A stretch of 64,000 nucleotides of DNA, taken from JAAXKN01 sp050259615 (GTDB lineage: Bacteria; Bacteroidota; Ignavibacteria; Ignavibacteriales; SURF-24). A program made the translations under genes and the position numbers. The notes beneath the pieces were generated by a model, which worked only from the letters and a program-made list of their open reading frames with translations, was not told the origin of the DNA and searched no databases. This document shows, in pieces, positions 32,968-41,996 of the stretch. The DNA is taken from assembly GCA_050259615.1 (NCBI GenBank), contig JBLNAZ010000046.1, positions 30,499-94,498 on the forward strand, written 5' to 3'. Each line of letters opens with the position of its first letter. Position 1 is the first letter of the stretch.

Positions 32968-35900
32968 ATGACATTAATAACAGACATATTAAGAATTCTA
33001 AATGGACTGAAAGTTCCGTCTTTCATTGTGGAAAAAGACGGGGAAATTCTTCATGCAAATTCTAAGGGTGAATCCCTCAGGGAAGAATGCCATAAGCTTC
33101 AGAATATATCGGATCTTTTCAGGTCTGAGGCTTCCGGGAAACTCAGGACCGGGCTCTCAGAAAGCACGGAATATATGAAGTCTTTAGTTCTTGAAGGCCT
33201 GGAGCTCGTACCGGGGTTAAAGGGAAGAAATGAGGCTGAAGCCTCCATTTCTGCTTTTGAAGATGAAGACCACAGACATTATGCCGTATGTACGCTTTAC
33301 TTTTCTGAAGATGAAAGAAATTCTGAAAAATTTGAATTTAATTTCTCCTCCAGGGAATTTAAGGATATTATTAAAGATGACGATCTGATCAGAATCTTTG
33401 ATGAAATTAAATCTTCATTCCCATTTACTTTTCTGGGAAAGACCAGGATTCAGAATGAAATAAATAAACTGGATGAATTTTTCTGGCTGAAAGATGCTGA
33501 TGGCAGATATATATTAGTAAATTTACTCTTTTCACAGTTCCTGGGCCTGAAGCCCAACCAGATTGAGGGAAAGTACGAAAAGGAGTTTGTACCAAGGCAC
33601 TTTACCGAGATCCTTCTTTCGGTTGATAAATACATAAAGGAAACTGGCAATACTATTATCAGAAACGGATTTCCCATTTACCAGCTGAATGGAGAAAATG
33701 CACGCATAGTTGAACTCCCTTTGTGCGATCTTGATAATAAAGTAATTGCTGTTGTAGGTGTTTCACAGAAAAACTATTCCGAAGGATCCCTGAGTGAAAC
33801 CGGTTCTGAACTGTTTGAAGGTGCAGTCAGATGCCTCCCTAAAACTGTAATAATTGCCGGCAAAGACGGAATAGTTAAAAGTAAAAGCGGGGAACTCCCG
33901 GTCTTAAAAACTCCTGATTCGGGAATGCCTTTAAGCAGCTGCCTCCCCTCAGAGGTGAGTTTTGAAGCTGATAAATTTATTAATGGTGAGACCCCCGACA
34001 AACTGGAATTCAAAAAGGAAATTGCCATCGGCACAAAAGTAATTCCCTTTGTTTTTCACTTTAGAAAAATTTATAATTACAGGGGTAAATTAGAAGGGTT
34101 TCTGGCTTTTATCGAAGAGGATCACAGTCTATCAGCTAACAGTAATACAATAGGGAATAAGGAAAAGATGTACGAAATCTTAATGCAAACAAGTCCTGAA
34201 CCAATGTTTATTTATGACATCGAAAATCTGCGATTTTTAGATGTTAACCAGACTGCACTGAAGGCTTACGGTTATTCCAGACATGAATTTCTGCAGATGG
34301 ATCTGACAGATTTGTATGCTCCTGAGGATATTCAGACACTCCTGGATACTTCAAATTCCCGCAATAAAGAAGGCGTCTTTACCGGCCCCTGGAGGCACAG
34401 GAAAAAAGACGGATCTTCACTCCTGGTTGAAATAAGTAAATCAGCTTTCGACTACCAGGGGAAAAAAGCTCACTTTAATATTGTAAAAGACGTTACACAG
34501 AAAGCAGAGCTGGAAAAAAATTCCCAGTTCTTTAATGCCGCATTTAACTCTGTCAGCGACTTAATATTCATTACTGATTCAGAAGGTTTTATAACGAAAG
34601 TTAACGACTCCGTTACCAGTGTCCTCGGTTATTCCAGGGCTGAAATGGATATGCGCCCATTCCTTACTCTGGCTACAGACAGCTACAGGGCTCAAATAAA
34701 TACTTCAATTTTCTATTCCAAATCCAAAAAGCCGGTTAGTCTCGATGTTCAGCTTAAAAAGTCCGACGGCTCTTTGCTTGATGCTGGCATTGTTGCAGTT
34801 CCAGTATTTGGCTTCGATGAACAGGTGAGCTCATTTAGTGTCATCGTAAAGACAAAACAGAAAGAAGGCAGGGAAGTGGAATTCCATGACGCTGAAAATA
34901 AGAGACAGTCGCCTGAGGCCGATGACACTTCAGTGAAAAAGTCGGGCGGCAGCATTGATCCCGGATTTTTATCGAGCATGTTCCATGAGATTCTGACGCC
35001 GATGAATGTCATACTGGGATTTATACAGGAACTGACTGAAAACATAGAGTCGCCCACTTCTGAACAGAAAGAATCTATCGATATTATTAACCAGAACAGA
35101 ATACTCCTTATGCAGACTATGGATTCTGTTTTGGAGTACTCGCATATTGAACAGAACAGAGTAGAGGTTATCTCCCAGAGAGTCTTTTTTACCGAGATCA
35201 TAGACGACCTGCAGAAAGATTTAAGCAGGGTAATGGCAGAAAGCAAAATTGTGTTCAACTACGGTAAGATATCTACTTCACTGAACTTCGAAACTGACAG
35301 GCACCGCCTGGAATCCTTCCTTTCGATGTTTATTAAAATGGCTATGCGTATTACAAAGGAAGGGAACCTTTTCCTTTCTGCCTATCAGTATGACGACCAG
35401 TACTGCCTGATAAGCCTGAAAGACAGAAGAACTTCCATCTCCCCGTATCTTCTTGAAAATATAGCACAGCTCTTTACAGCCGGGGAAGACAACATTAAAA
35501 AGGATTTTGGAGTTTCCAAGCTCACGATCCGCCTGGTGCGCCGCCTGCTCGGGCTGCTTTTGGGAAAAGTTGAAGTGGTAAGAAGGTCCGGTGAACCGTC
35601 TGAATTCGGATTCCTGTTCCCGCTCGTTTATCAAAAACAGGCTCAGAATGACGGGGAAGGTGAAAATGGGGCTTCCAGGGAGATGAAACCTGAATCTGAC
35701 TCCCGTCCTGAGAAGTTTAATTCCGGAGAATATGCTCCTCCGAAGGCTGCAGAATATGACATGGATATAATTGAAGAAGGTGAAATTACAGGTGACCTCG
35801 AAAGTGCCCTTAGAGAAGAGGAGCCGGTAAAGATATTTGATCCCGATATTCCGGTAAAACAAACTTTGCCGGGCACCGCTGCTAAACTGAAGGCTGAAGA

Positions 35901-36297
35901 AAATCCGCCTGTTTCGTCGTCTAAAATTGACCTTGCAAGCCTGCAGTGCCTTTATGTTGAGGACCAGATCGATTCACAGATTCTCTTCAAAGTGCAGATG
36001 AAAGACCTTAAAAAGGTGGATTCAGTTGTCAGCTTTGAAGCCGCCCTGCCCTTGCTTGAAGAGAATAAGTATGATTTTATAATCATGGATATTAATCTTC
36101 AGGGAGAATATAACGGCCTGGATGCATTGAGAATAATCCGCCGGATGCCCGGATACCGTAATATCCCAATTATAGCCGTTACGGCCTATATCCTTGCCGG
36201 GGATAAAGAGAAGTTTATTGCAGCCGGATTTAACGGCTTTATTTCCAAACCTGTCATGCGCGACAAGGTGATCGAAACATTGGAAAAGATCATCTGA
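32968..36297 (+). CDS. Multi-PAS hybrid kinase-like protein with degenerate ATPase domain and C-terminal receiver
   Basis: 1109 residues without transmembrane segments. It has a possible short PAS at the N-terminus, PAS domains at about 165-275, 400-515 and 520-630, and a HisKA-like domain (MFHEILTPMN near 672). The HATPase-like region at about 760-890 has lost the N-box Asn (FIKMAMRITKEG) and the DxGxG box (LKDRRTSIS). A charged linker of about 90 residues leads to a receiver domain (990-1109: YVEDQIDSQ, IIMDINL, SKPV). The receiver looks intact. It is probably a pseudokinase or phosphorelay scaffold that responds to PAS ligands. Gene order places it after the polysaccharide genes. Confidence 0.8.
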   Translation: MTLITDILRILNGLKVPSFIVEKDGEILHANSKGESLREECHKLQNISDLFRSEASGKLRTGLSESTEYMKSLVLEGLELVPGLKGRNEAEASISAFEDEDHRHYAVCTLYFSEDERNSEKFEFNFSSREFKDIIKDDDLIRIFDEIKSSFPFTFLGKTRIQNEINKLDEFFWLKDADGRYILVNLLFSQFLGLKPNQIEGKYEKEFVPRHFTEILLSVDKYIKETGNTIIRNGFPIYQLNGENARIVELPLCDLDNKVIAVVGVSQKNYSEGSLSETGSELFEGAVRCLPKTVIIAGKDGIVKSKSGELPVLKTPDSGMPLSSCLPSEVSFEADKFINGETPDKLEFKKEIAIGTKVIPFVFHFRKIYNYRGKLEGFLAFIEEDHSLSANSNTIGNKEKMYEILMQTSPEPMFIYDIENLRFLDVNQTALKAYGYSRHEFLQMDLTDLYAPEDIQTLLDTSNSRNKEGVFTGPWRHRKKDGSSLLVEISKSAFDYQGKKAHFNIVKDVTQKAELEKNSQFFNAAFNSVSDLIFITDSEGFITKVNDSVTSVLGYSRAEMDMRPFLTLATDSYRAQINTSIFYSKSKKPVSLDVQLKKSDGSLLDAGIVAVPVFGFDEQVSSFSVIVKTKQKEGREVEFHDAENKRQSPEADDTSVKKSGGSIDPGFLSSMFHEILTPMNVILGFIQELTENIESPTSEQKESIDIINQNRILLMQTMDSVLEYSHIEQNRVEVISQRVFFTEIIDDLQKDLSRVMAESKIVFNYGKISTSLNFETDRHRLESFLSMFIKMAMRITKEGNLFLSAYQYDDQYCLISLKDRRTSISPYLLENIAQLFTAGEDNIKKDFGVSKLTIRLVRRLLGLLLGKVEVVRRSGEPSEFGFLFPLVYQKQAQNDGEGENGASREMKPESDSRPEKFNSGEYAPPKAAEYDMDIIEEGEITGDLESALREEEPVKIFDPDIPVKQTLPGTAAKLKAEENPPVSSSKIDLASLQCLYVEDQIDSQILFKVQMKDLKKVDSVVSFEAALPLLEENKYDFIIMDINLQGEYNGLDALRIIRRMPGYRNIPIIAVTAYILAGDKEKFIAAGFNGFISKPVMRDKVIETLEKII

Positions 36298-36313
36298 ACC
36301 AGAATTTTTTATC

Positions 36314-36338
36314 CCCCGCCTGCCTCTCTCCGGCGGGG
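36314..36338. repeat. GC-rich hairpin after the hybrid kinase gene
   Basis: CCCCGCC (36314-36320) pairs with GGCGGGG (36332-36338) around an 11-base loop, 17 bases after the stop codon. No T-run follows on the plus strand, but on the minus strand the hairpin is followed by ATAAAAAATTC. It may be an imperfect terminator or an attenuator. The base composition stands out from the A/T-rich gap around it. Confidence 0.4.
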
Positions 36339-36426
36339 AGGGGGCGCCTGCTGAAATGCCAATTGCTATCCTCTGATCTTCCACACTGATTATTTACATT
36401 TTTCTTTAGAAATTCAACTGTCAATA

Positions 36427-36480
36427 TTGACAAATTATATTTTCTTTTTTAACATTACCATACAGATGTATGGTAATGTT
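36427..36480 (+). promoter_or_regulatory. lexA promoter overlapped by a perfect palindromic operator
   Basis: TTGACA (36427-36432), a 17-base spacer and TAACAT (36450-36455) form a sigma70-like promoter. Starting inside the -10 is a perfect 13-base inverted repeat, AACATTACCATAC-AGAT-GTATGGTAATGTT (36451-36480). Its position is ideal for repression. It is 64 bases upstream of the lexA ATG, so it is the best candidate for the LexA box of this organism. Confidence 0.75.
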
Positions 36481-36543
36481 GTAAAAAGGAAAATAGACAT
36501 ACATTATCCTTCTATATTCAATAAATAGTCCGGGGGGAATATC

Positions 36544-37167
36544 ATGCCGCACAGCTTGACCGAAATCCAGAAGAAAATACTCGATTTTCTCATAGAAGAA
36601 AGAACCGGTAAGGGAATACCCCCTACACTGGCTGAAATTGCTGAAAAGTTCGGTTATAAAAACCGGGCTACGGCCCAGCAGCACCTGCAGGCCCTCGAAA
36701 AGAAGGGATATATAAAAAGAAATGCCCGGCTTTCCCGCTCAATTGAAATAACACTTGAGGATAAGTACTTTATGCCGAGACCCGTTTTAGGAGAGGTTGC
36801 AGCCGGAAACCCCCTGACAATATATCCTGATGCAATCGATACGGTGGAACTTCCCTCCATTGCCAGAATGCCTAAGGACTCATTCCTGCTCCGTGTAAAG
36901 GGAGACAGCCTTAAGGATGCTTATATCTTCAGCGGCGACTATGTCATAGTTAATCCCAACATAATTCCTGGCAACGGACACTTCGTGGTTGCCATTTTAG
37001 ATGGTGCCGCCGTAGTAAAAAGGTTTTATAAAAAAAGTGACCATATTGAGCTGCATTCGGAAAACCCTGACTATGCTCCCATAATTGTTGAAAAGAAAAG
37101 TCACGTCTTTAAGATATCCGGCGTTGTAGTGGGAGTCTACAGAAGCATGGATAAGAAAACAGCATAA
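36544..37167 (+). CDS. lexA: SOS repressor LexA
   Basis: 207 residues. The N-terminal winged helix (TEIQKKILDFLIEERTGKGI, PTLAEIAEKFGY) is followed by the Ala87-Gly88 self-cleavage site in EVAAGNP. The catalytic dyad is Ser122 (KGDSL) and Lys159 (AVVKRF), spaced as in E. coli LexA. It represses SOS genes and cleaves itself when RecA is activated. It leads an operon with DUF72 and dinB genes and very likely autoregulates through the upstream palindrome. Confidence 0.96.
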   Translation: MPHSLTEIQKKILDFLIEERTGKGIPPTLAEIAEKFGYKNRATAQQHLQALEKKGYIKRNARLSRSIEITLEDKYFMPRPVLGEVAAGNPLTIYPDAIDTVELPSIARMPKDSFLLRVKGDSLKDAYIFSGDYVIVNPNIIPGNGHFVVAILDGAAVVKRFYKKSDHIELHSENPDYAPIIVEKKSHVFKISGVVVGVYRSMDKKTA

Positions 37168-37180
37168 AGGAGGACCCTCT

Positions 37181-38071
37181 GTGATGCTAAATATTTATAC
37201 CGGAACAGCCGGGTGGTCCTACAAGGATTGGGTCCCTGGCTTTTATCCAAAAGGGCAATCGGCAAAATTCGACTGGCTGGAATTTTACAGCCGCTACTTT
37301 AATATGGTGGAAATCAACGCAACCTACTACGCTTACCTGAGCCCCGCCTCGGCTTCTGGATGGGTGGAGAAGGTCGGGAAAGCTGAAAATTTTCTTTTTA
37401 CCGTAAAGCTGCACCAGGATTTTACTCATGCCAGAAAATTTGACGAGGCAAACATAAAAGCCGTTCAGACGAACCTGGATATCCTTGCAAAGGCTGGGCG
37501 CCTGGGAGGGCTGCTCATACAGTTCCCTTATTCATTTGCCTTTGACTCTGCGGCCCTTGAACATATAAGGCTCTTAAACGATATCTTCGGAAACTATAAC
37601 CGCTTTGTGGAAGTAAGGCATTCCTCGTGGAATAATGAACAGGCTTACCAGTTTCTCCATGAGCTGGATATATCGCTTTGCACAATAGACCAGCCCCAGC
37701 TGGGCCGCTCTGTACCTTTTGATCCCGTTATTACCAACAGCCGGGCCTACTTCCGTTTCCACGGCCGCAATGTCGAGGCATGGAAGCAGTCTGTACATAA
37801 TTACGGGAAAGAACAGTCCTATGCGCAGGCAAGTGAGCGATACAAGTATCTTTATTCACCCGGCGAACTGGTGGAAATTGAGAATAAGATAAAAGAGATT
37901 TATGACAGGGTGAAGGATGTTTATGTTGTAATGAATAACCACCCCAGTACCTATGGAATTGTAAATGCTTTTGAAATGATGTATATGCTGAGAGGGAGAA
38001 ATAAAATTACGGTGCCGGAGAATGCCTTAAAGGCGTTCCCGAGGTTGTCTCCAATAGCCCTGGCGGGTTAA
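37181..38071 (+). CDS. DUF72 (YecE-like) protein
   Basis: 296 residues, TIM-barrel-like DUF72 family: IYTGTAGWSYKDWVPGFYP at the N-terminus, FTVKLHQDFTHARKF, FVEVRHSSW and YFRFHGRN. The function of the family is unknown. AAAGGAGG at 37166-37173 fits a GTG at 37181 (7 bases) slightly better than the ATG at 37184 (10 bases). It lies 13 bases after lexA and 6 before dinB, which suggests SOS induction and a possible link to DNA damage. Confidence 0.9.
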   Translation: MMLNIYTGTAGWSYKDWVPGFYPKGQSAKFDWLEFYSRYFNMVEINATYYAYLSPASASGWVEKVGKAENFLFTVKLHQDFTHARKFDEANIKAVQTNLDILAKAGRLGGLLIQFPYSFAFDSAALEHIRLLNDIFGNYNRFVEVRHSSWNNEQAYQFLHELDISLCTIDQPQLGRSVPFDPVITNSRAYFRFHGRNVEAWKQSVHNYGKEQSYAQASERYKYLYSPGELVEIENKIKEIYDRVKDVYVVMNNHPSTYGIVNAFEMMYMLRGRNKITVPENALKAFPRLSPIALAG

Positions 38072-38077
38072 GTACAT

Positions 38078-39220
38078 ATGCGCACAATATTTCATCTGGA
38101 TCTCGATGCATTTTTCATATCGGTCGAGCGCATACTCGACCCTACGTTAGAAGGAAAGCCGGTTATTGTAGGCGGGGACCCGCACGGCAGGGGAGTTGTA
38201 GCCGCCTGCTCTTATGAAGCAAGAAAGTACGGCCTGCATTCGGCTATGCCTATACGCGATGCCTTCAGGCTCTGCCCCGGCGGCATTTATCTTCACGGCC
38301 ATCATCAGGAATATACAAATTATTCCAGGGCTGTGAAAAGACTCCTGGAAAACTATGCTCCGCTTATTGAGCAGGCTTCCGTAGATGAGTTCTATATGGA
38401 TTTTACAGGGTGCAGCAAAACCTACGGGCCTCCGCTGGTGCTTGCCAGGCTCCTGCAGGAAAAAGTATTAAGTGAACTTTCACTCCCGTGCTCAATTGGA
38501 ATTGGAACAAATAAAACAATCGCCAAGGTTGCCTCCGACTTCATGAAGCCCCGCGGCATTACTTTTGTCGTGCCCGGAATGGAGAAAGAGTTCTTAAGAC
38601 GTATGCCCGTTGAGGCTCTGCCCGGAGTTGGAAAGGTTACACTCAGAGAACTTAACAGTAAGGGATTCTATAGGATAGGGGATATTGCAAAGCTCTCTGA
38701 AGACTACCTGAGCGCGGCTTTCGGTAAACACGGGCTCGACCTGTGGAATAAGGCCAACGGCATGGGAAACGACTGCCTGACAATCTCATCTGAAAGAAAA
38801 AGTATATCAAAGGAAAATACGTTCAGCGAGGACGTCTCCGATAAGAAAAAAGTGGAGAAAGTGCTATTCGACCTGAACGGGTACGTCTGCCAGTCACTTC
38901 GCGATAAGAACTGGCAGGCCTCTACCATCAGCATCAAACTTCGCTACTCTGACTTTAATACCGTTGTAAGATCTAAAACAATCCTTCCGACCGACGACGA
39001 CCAGGTCATTTATAAGACGGCTCTGCACCTTTTTTCAAAAGCCTGCCAGAGAAGAGTTGCCGTGAGACTTATAGGTATACACTTAAGCAACTTCTGCGAA
39101 TCTGCCGGACAGGAAAGTCTTTTTGATGCCGAGACCTCAAGAAGAAAAAGAATGCTGGGCGCCGTTAATGAACTGAGAGATAAATATGGTTACACGGCCC
39201 TTGCTCTCGGGAAAAACTGA
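38078..39220 (+). CDS. dinB: DNA polymerase IV (DinB)
   Basis: 380 residues, full-length Y-family polymerase. It has HLDLDAFFISVE (metal-binding Asp), SYEARKYGLHSAMP, SVDEFYMDFTG (catalytic Asp-Glu), a helix-hairpin-helix near VEALPGVGKVT, the little-finger domain, and a C-terminal beta-clamp-binding motif QESLF. It carries out translesion synthesis. Its position directly after lexA and DUF72 indicates SOS control. Confidence 0.95.
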   Translation: MRTIFHLDLDAFFISVERILDPTLEGKPVIVGGDPHGRGVVAACSYEARKYGLHSAMPIRDAFRLCPGGIYLHGHHQEYTNYSRAVKRLLENYAPLIEQASVDEFYMDFTGCSKTYGPPLVLARLLQEKVLSELSLPCSIGIGTNKTIAKVASDFMKPRGITFVVPGMEKEFLRRMPVEALPGVGKVTLRELNSKGFYRIGDIAKLSEDYLSAAFGKHGLDLWNKANGMGNDCLTISSERKSISKENTFSEDVSDKKKVEKVLFDLNGYVCQSLRDKNWQASTISIKLRYSDFNTVVRSKTILPTDDDQVIYKTALHLFSKACQRRVAVRLIGIHLSNFCESAGQESLFDAETSRRKRMLGAVNELRDKYGYTALALGKN

Positions 39221-39297
39221 TGGGAAAAACTATGAGAAAAATGAACCGGGTATAAGTCACTTTTAACTAAGCTAAGATAGGGGAGTATCTTTTTCCG

Positions 39298-40962
39298 ATG
39301 TTGTCGCTTCACAATCATTCATATTATTCTATTCTTCAGGGTACAATATCCTTAGAGCAGCTCATTGCACACGCAAAGGCTTCAGGGAGCCCTTATGTGG
39401 CCCTGACAGACAGGAATAATATGTATGGGCTTATACAGTTTGCAAAGAAAGCTGCTGCGGAAAACCTTAAACCGATACTCGGATCACTGATTGATGATCC
39501 CGGGGACCCTGACCTTAATGCTGTCTTTATTGCAAAAAATAATACCGGGTATTCTCAGCTCTGCAAACTGATTACGGCAAGAAACCTGAAGGAGGATTTT
39601 TCCCTCCGGGAGGTATTTGATACCGGCCTGCAGGATCTCTACGTCATCTCATCTTCCCTGAAGCTCCTCAGTAAAATTAAAGACTGCCCCTTCTGGAAAG
39701 AAAATATTTTTGCGGAACTGATAGTAACGGAAAAGCATAAGAAAAAAACAAGAGCGCTCTACGACTTTGCCAGGGCCAGCGCCCTGCAGGTTGTGGCTTC
39801 CCATCCGGCTTATTTCCTGAGGCACGAGGATTATATGCTGCACAGGGTGGTTACAGCCATAAGATTAAATTCCACTCTTAACAACCTTAACAGTGAAAAT
39901 TTAGCCGACGAGGAGTACTGCCTGAAGTCATCTGAGGAAATGAAAAAACTGTGGAAGTCACTGCCCGAGGCCCTGTGGAACCTTGAACATATTGTACGCA
40001 GCTGCAATGTGGAACTGGACCTGGAGACTCGGAAATTCCCTGTATTCTCCCTTCCTGAAGGTGAAACCGCATTTTCCTATCTCTGGAAAGTTGCCTTCCG
40101 CGGCCTTGAGGAAAAATACAAACCCATTACGGAAAAGGCCATAAAAAGGCTGCAGCATGAGCTGGAAGTAATTGAGGAGTTAAACTATGCAGATTACTTC
40201 CTGATTATATGGGATCTTATAAGGGAAGCGCGTAAAAGAGGAATGGTTTCTATAGGCCGCGGCTCCGCTGCCAACAGCCTCGTCTCATACTGCCTCGATT
40301 TTACACAGGTGGATCCTTTATATCATAATTTTTACTTCGAAAGATTCCTGAACAGGGGCCGCAAAAGTCCCCCTGACGTGGATCTCGACTTTTCCTGGCA
40401 GGAGAGAGACCAGATTGTCAGATATATTTATGATAAGTACGGCTACAGCAATGTGGCCATGATTTCCACTACTGTTACCTTCAGGGCGCGCTCTGCTTTC
40501 AGAGAAGTAGCCAGGACTTTCGGCATTTCTAATCAGGAGATCTCGCAATATAGTAAGTTTATACCCTGGACAGGCGCACAGAACCTCATGGATATTGCCT
40601 GCAAATTCCCTGAAACAAAATCACTGGACTTTAACGCTGAGCCCTGGCGCTCTATAATCCGTATTGCAGTACAACTTGCGGATTTCCCCAGACACCTAAG
40701 CGTCCATCCCAGCGGAATTGTCATCACACATCAGCCTATTACCAACTATGTGGCTCTTGAGTATGCAAAGAATAAAGGCCTGGGTCTCATAATTACGCAG
40801 CCCGATATGTATTCAATTGAAGAGATGGGACTAGTAAAAATCGACCTTTTAAGCCAGCGCTCGCTTGGAGTGCTTAAAGACACACTTTTAAGGATAAACG
40901 GCCGCCGTCCTGATCCCGGCAACAACGCTCCCACAGTTTTCCAGTTAAATACTCAGAAATAA
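39298..40962 (+). CDS. Truncated DnaE-like DNA polymerase III alpha (ImuC/DnaE2-like, about half length)
   Basis: 554 residues, against roughly 1000-1150 for DnaE proteins. The N-terminal PHP domain has LHNHSYYS but reads LTDRNNMYG where the usual motif is TDHGNMYG (Arg39 for a metal-binding His). The palm contains the three expected catalytic Asp (PDVDLDF with Asp360 and Asp362; VKIDLL with Asp516), the SIGRGSAANSLVSYCL motif and HPSGIVI. The protein stops about 38 residues after the third Asp, so the fingers, clamp-binding and OB regions are missing, and I see no continuation in other frames downstream. It may be a decayed gene or a genuine short form. It follows dinB by 77 bases and probably belongs to the SOS cassette. 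Confidence 0.8.
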   Translation: MLSLHNHSYYSILQGTISLEQLIAHAKASGSPYVALTDRNNMYGLIQFAKKAAAENLKPILGSLIDDPGDPDLNAVFIAKNNTGYSQLCKLITARNLKEDFSLREVFDTGLQDLYVISSSLKLLSKIKDCPFWKENIFAELIVTEKHKKKTRALYDFARASALQVVASHPAYFLRHEDYMLHRVVTAIRLNSTLNNLNSENLADEEYCLKSSEEMKKLWKSLPEALWNLEHIVRSCNVELDLETRKFPVFSLPEGETAFSYLWKVAFRGLEEKYKPITEKAIKRLQHELEVIEELNYADYFLIIWDLIREARKRGMVSIGRGSAANSLVSYCLDFTQVDPLYHNFYFERFLNRGRKSPPDVDLDFSWQERDQIVRYIYDKYGYSNVAMISTTVTFRARSAFREVARTFGISNQEISQYSKFIPWTGAQNLMDIACKFPETKSLDFNAEPWRSIIRIAVQLADFPRHLSVHPSGIVITHQPITNYVALEYAKNKGLGLIITQPDMYSIEEMGLVKIDLLSQRSLGVLKDTLLRINGRRPDPGNNAPTVFQLNTQK

Positions 40963-41098
40963 GGGCTTTTCCCTGTAGGTCAAATCCCTACAAAAGTTTC
41001 AGAAACATCCCTATACCGATGCGCCCTCAAATACACTATTTTGATACATCTGTTATCGATGAAGCTAAGTTTTTGATATTATGAAACAGGAGAAAATT

Positions 41099-41251
41099 AT
41101 GTTGTGGAATTTCTTTATACTATTTTTTCTTTGGCTGATTGGAATGACCAGTTCTTACACACTGGGTGGTGCAATCCATTTACTCCTTATTGTTGCTGTT
41201 GTGACAGCCAGCAGGGAATTTATCAGGGTTAAAAGGGAAAAATTCTACTGA
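41099..41251 (+). CDS. Small lmo0937-type membrane protein
   Basis: A 50-residue protein with AGGAGA about 5 bases upstream of its ATG. It reads MLWNFFILFFLWLIGMTSSY, then TLGGAIHLLLIVAVV and a basic tail (REFIRVKREKFY). This matches the two-helix pattern of the lmo0937 family (WLLGL...SYTLGGFIHLLLVIA). The function is unknown; such proteins are often stress-associated. Confidence 0.75.
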   Translation: MLWNFFILFFLWLIGMTSSYTLGGAIHLLLIVAVVTASREFIRVKREKFY

Positions 41252-41324
41252 AAAGTCGCCGCTAAACCCTCTTTTAAGCAGACAGCGTGGGATTAATTAA
41301 GATGAAAGACACTATGAGAAGGGA

Positions 41325-41972
41325 ATGAAAACTCCTGAAAGGCACAGATTAAACAGATACGATTCCATAGCCCGGGTTCTGACCAGGAACAGGGCTGTTG
41401 TTGCCCAAAGCAGGGAATTCTCCTTTTCCACTTCAAAATTTTGTAAAGTCGTAGAAACTATCAGAAAAAAACAACAAGAATTCAACTCTCAGCTCCAGGC
41501 CGGGCAGTTAAGATCACTCAGGCTGAAAGATGAACTGATAATTATCCTTTCTGCTGTCTCATCGGCACTCTACGCGTTCAGTAAGAAAACAGAAAACCCG
41601 GAACTCAGGAATGCCTCAAAATTAAACCCGAAAGAGCTTTTCAGCATGGATGAAAATCTGCTGACGGTTAAGGCTGTAAATATATACGTCCTCGCAGAAA
41701 GATACTGCCGGGAATTAAAAGAGTATAATATTACCAAGAACAGCCTGCAGTTTCTGAAAAACAAGACGGGGGAGTTTAAGGAAGCTCTGAATGAAAACAG
41801 GGCAAGATACTATTTCCTGCATCACTCTGTACTAAAGCTGGATGAACTGTTTATGCAGGCAGATGAGATTCTGAAAAATATAGACGGATTTGTTGAACTC
41901 TTAGGCCGAAGCTGCTGCACGGAATTCAGCAGGGATTACTTGAATATCCGCTATACCAGGAGCAACAGCTAA
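41325..41972 (+). CDS. Hypothetical helical protein
   Basis: 215 residues, predicted mostly helical with heptad-like stretches (KVVETIRKKQQEFNSQL, SLQFLKNKTGEFKEALNENR). No known motif, no signal peptide. A short frame at 41302-41328 encodes MKDTMRRE and its stop overlaps this ATG (ATGA), so translational coupling through a tiny leader is possible. It is convergent with the Cas6-like gene, 24 bases away. I do not recognise its family. Confidence 0.6.
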   Translation: MKTPERHRLNRYDSIARVLTRNRAVVAQSREFSFSTSKFCKVVETIRKKQQEFNSQLQAGQLRSLRLKDELIIILSAVSSALYAFSKKTENPELRNASKLNPKELFSMDENLLTVKAVNIYVLAERYCRELKEYNITKNSLQFLKNKTGEFKEALNENRARYYFLHHSVLKLDELFMQADEILKNIDGFVELLGRSCCTEFSRDYLNIRYTRSNS

Positions 41973-41996
41973 TACTTCAAAACAACTTTCCCAAAA

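Noticed and set aside
40963..41098. Continuation of the DnaE gene in another frame
   Set aside because: The sequence after the stop shows no DnaE-like residues in any frame before the small membrane gene begins.
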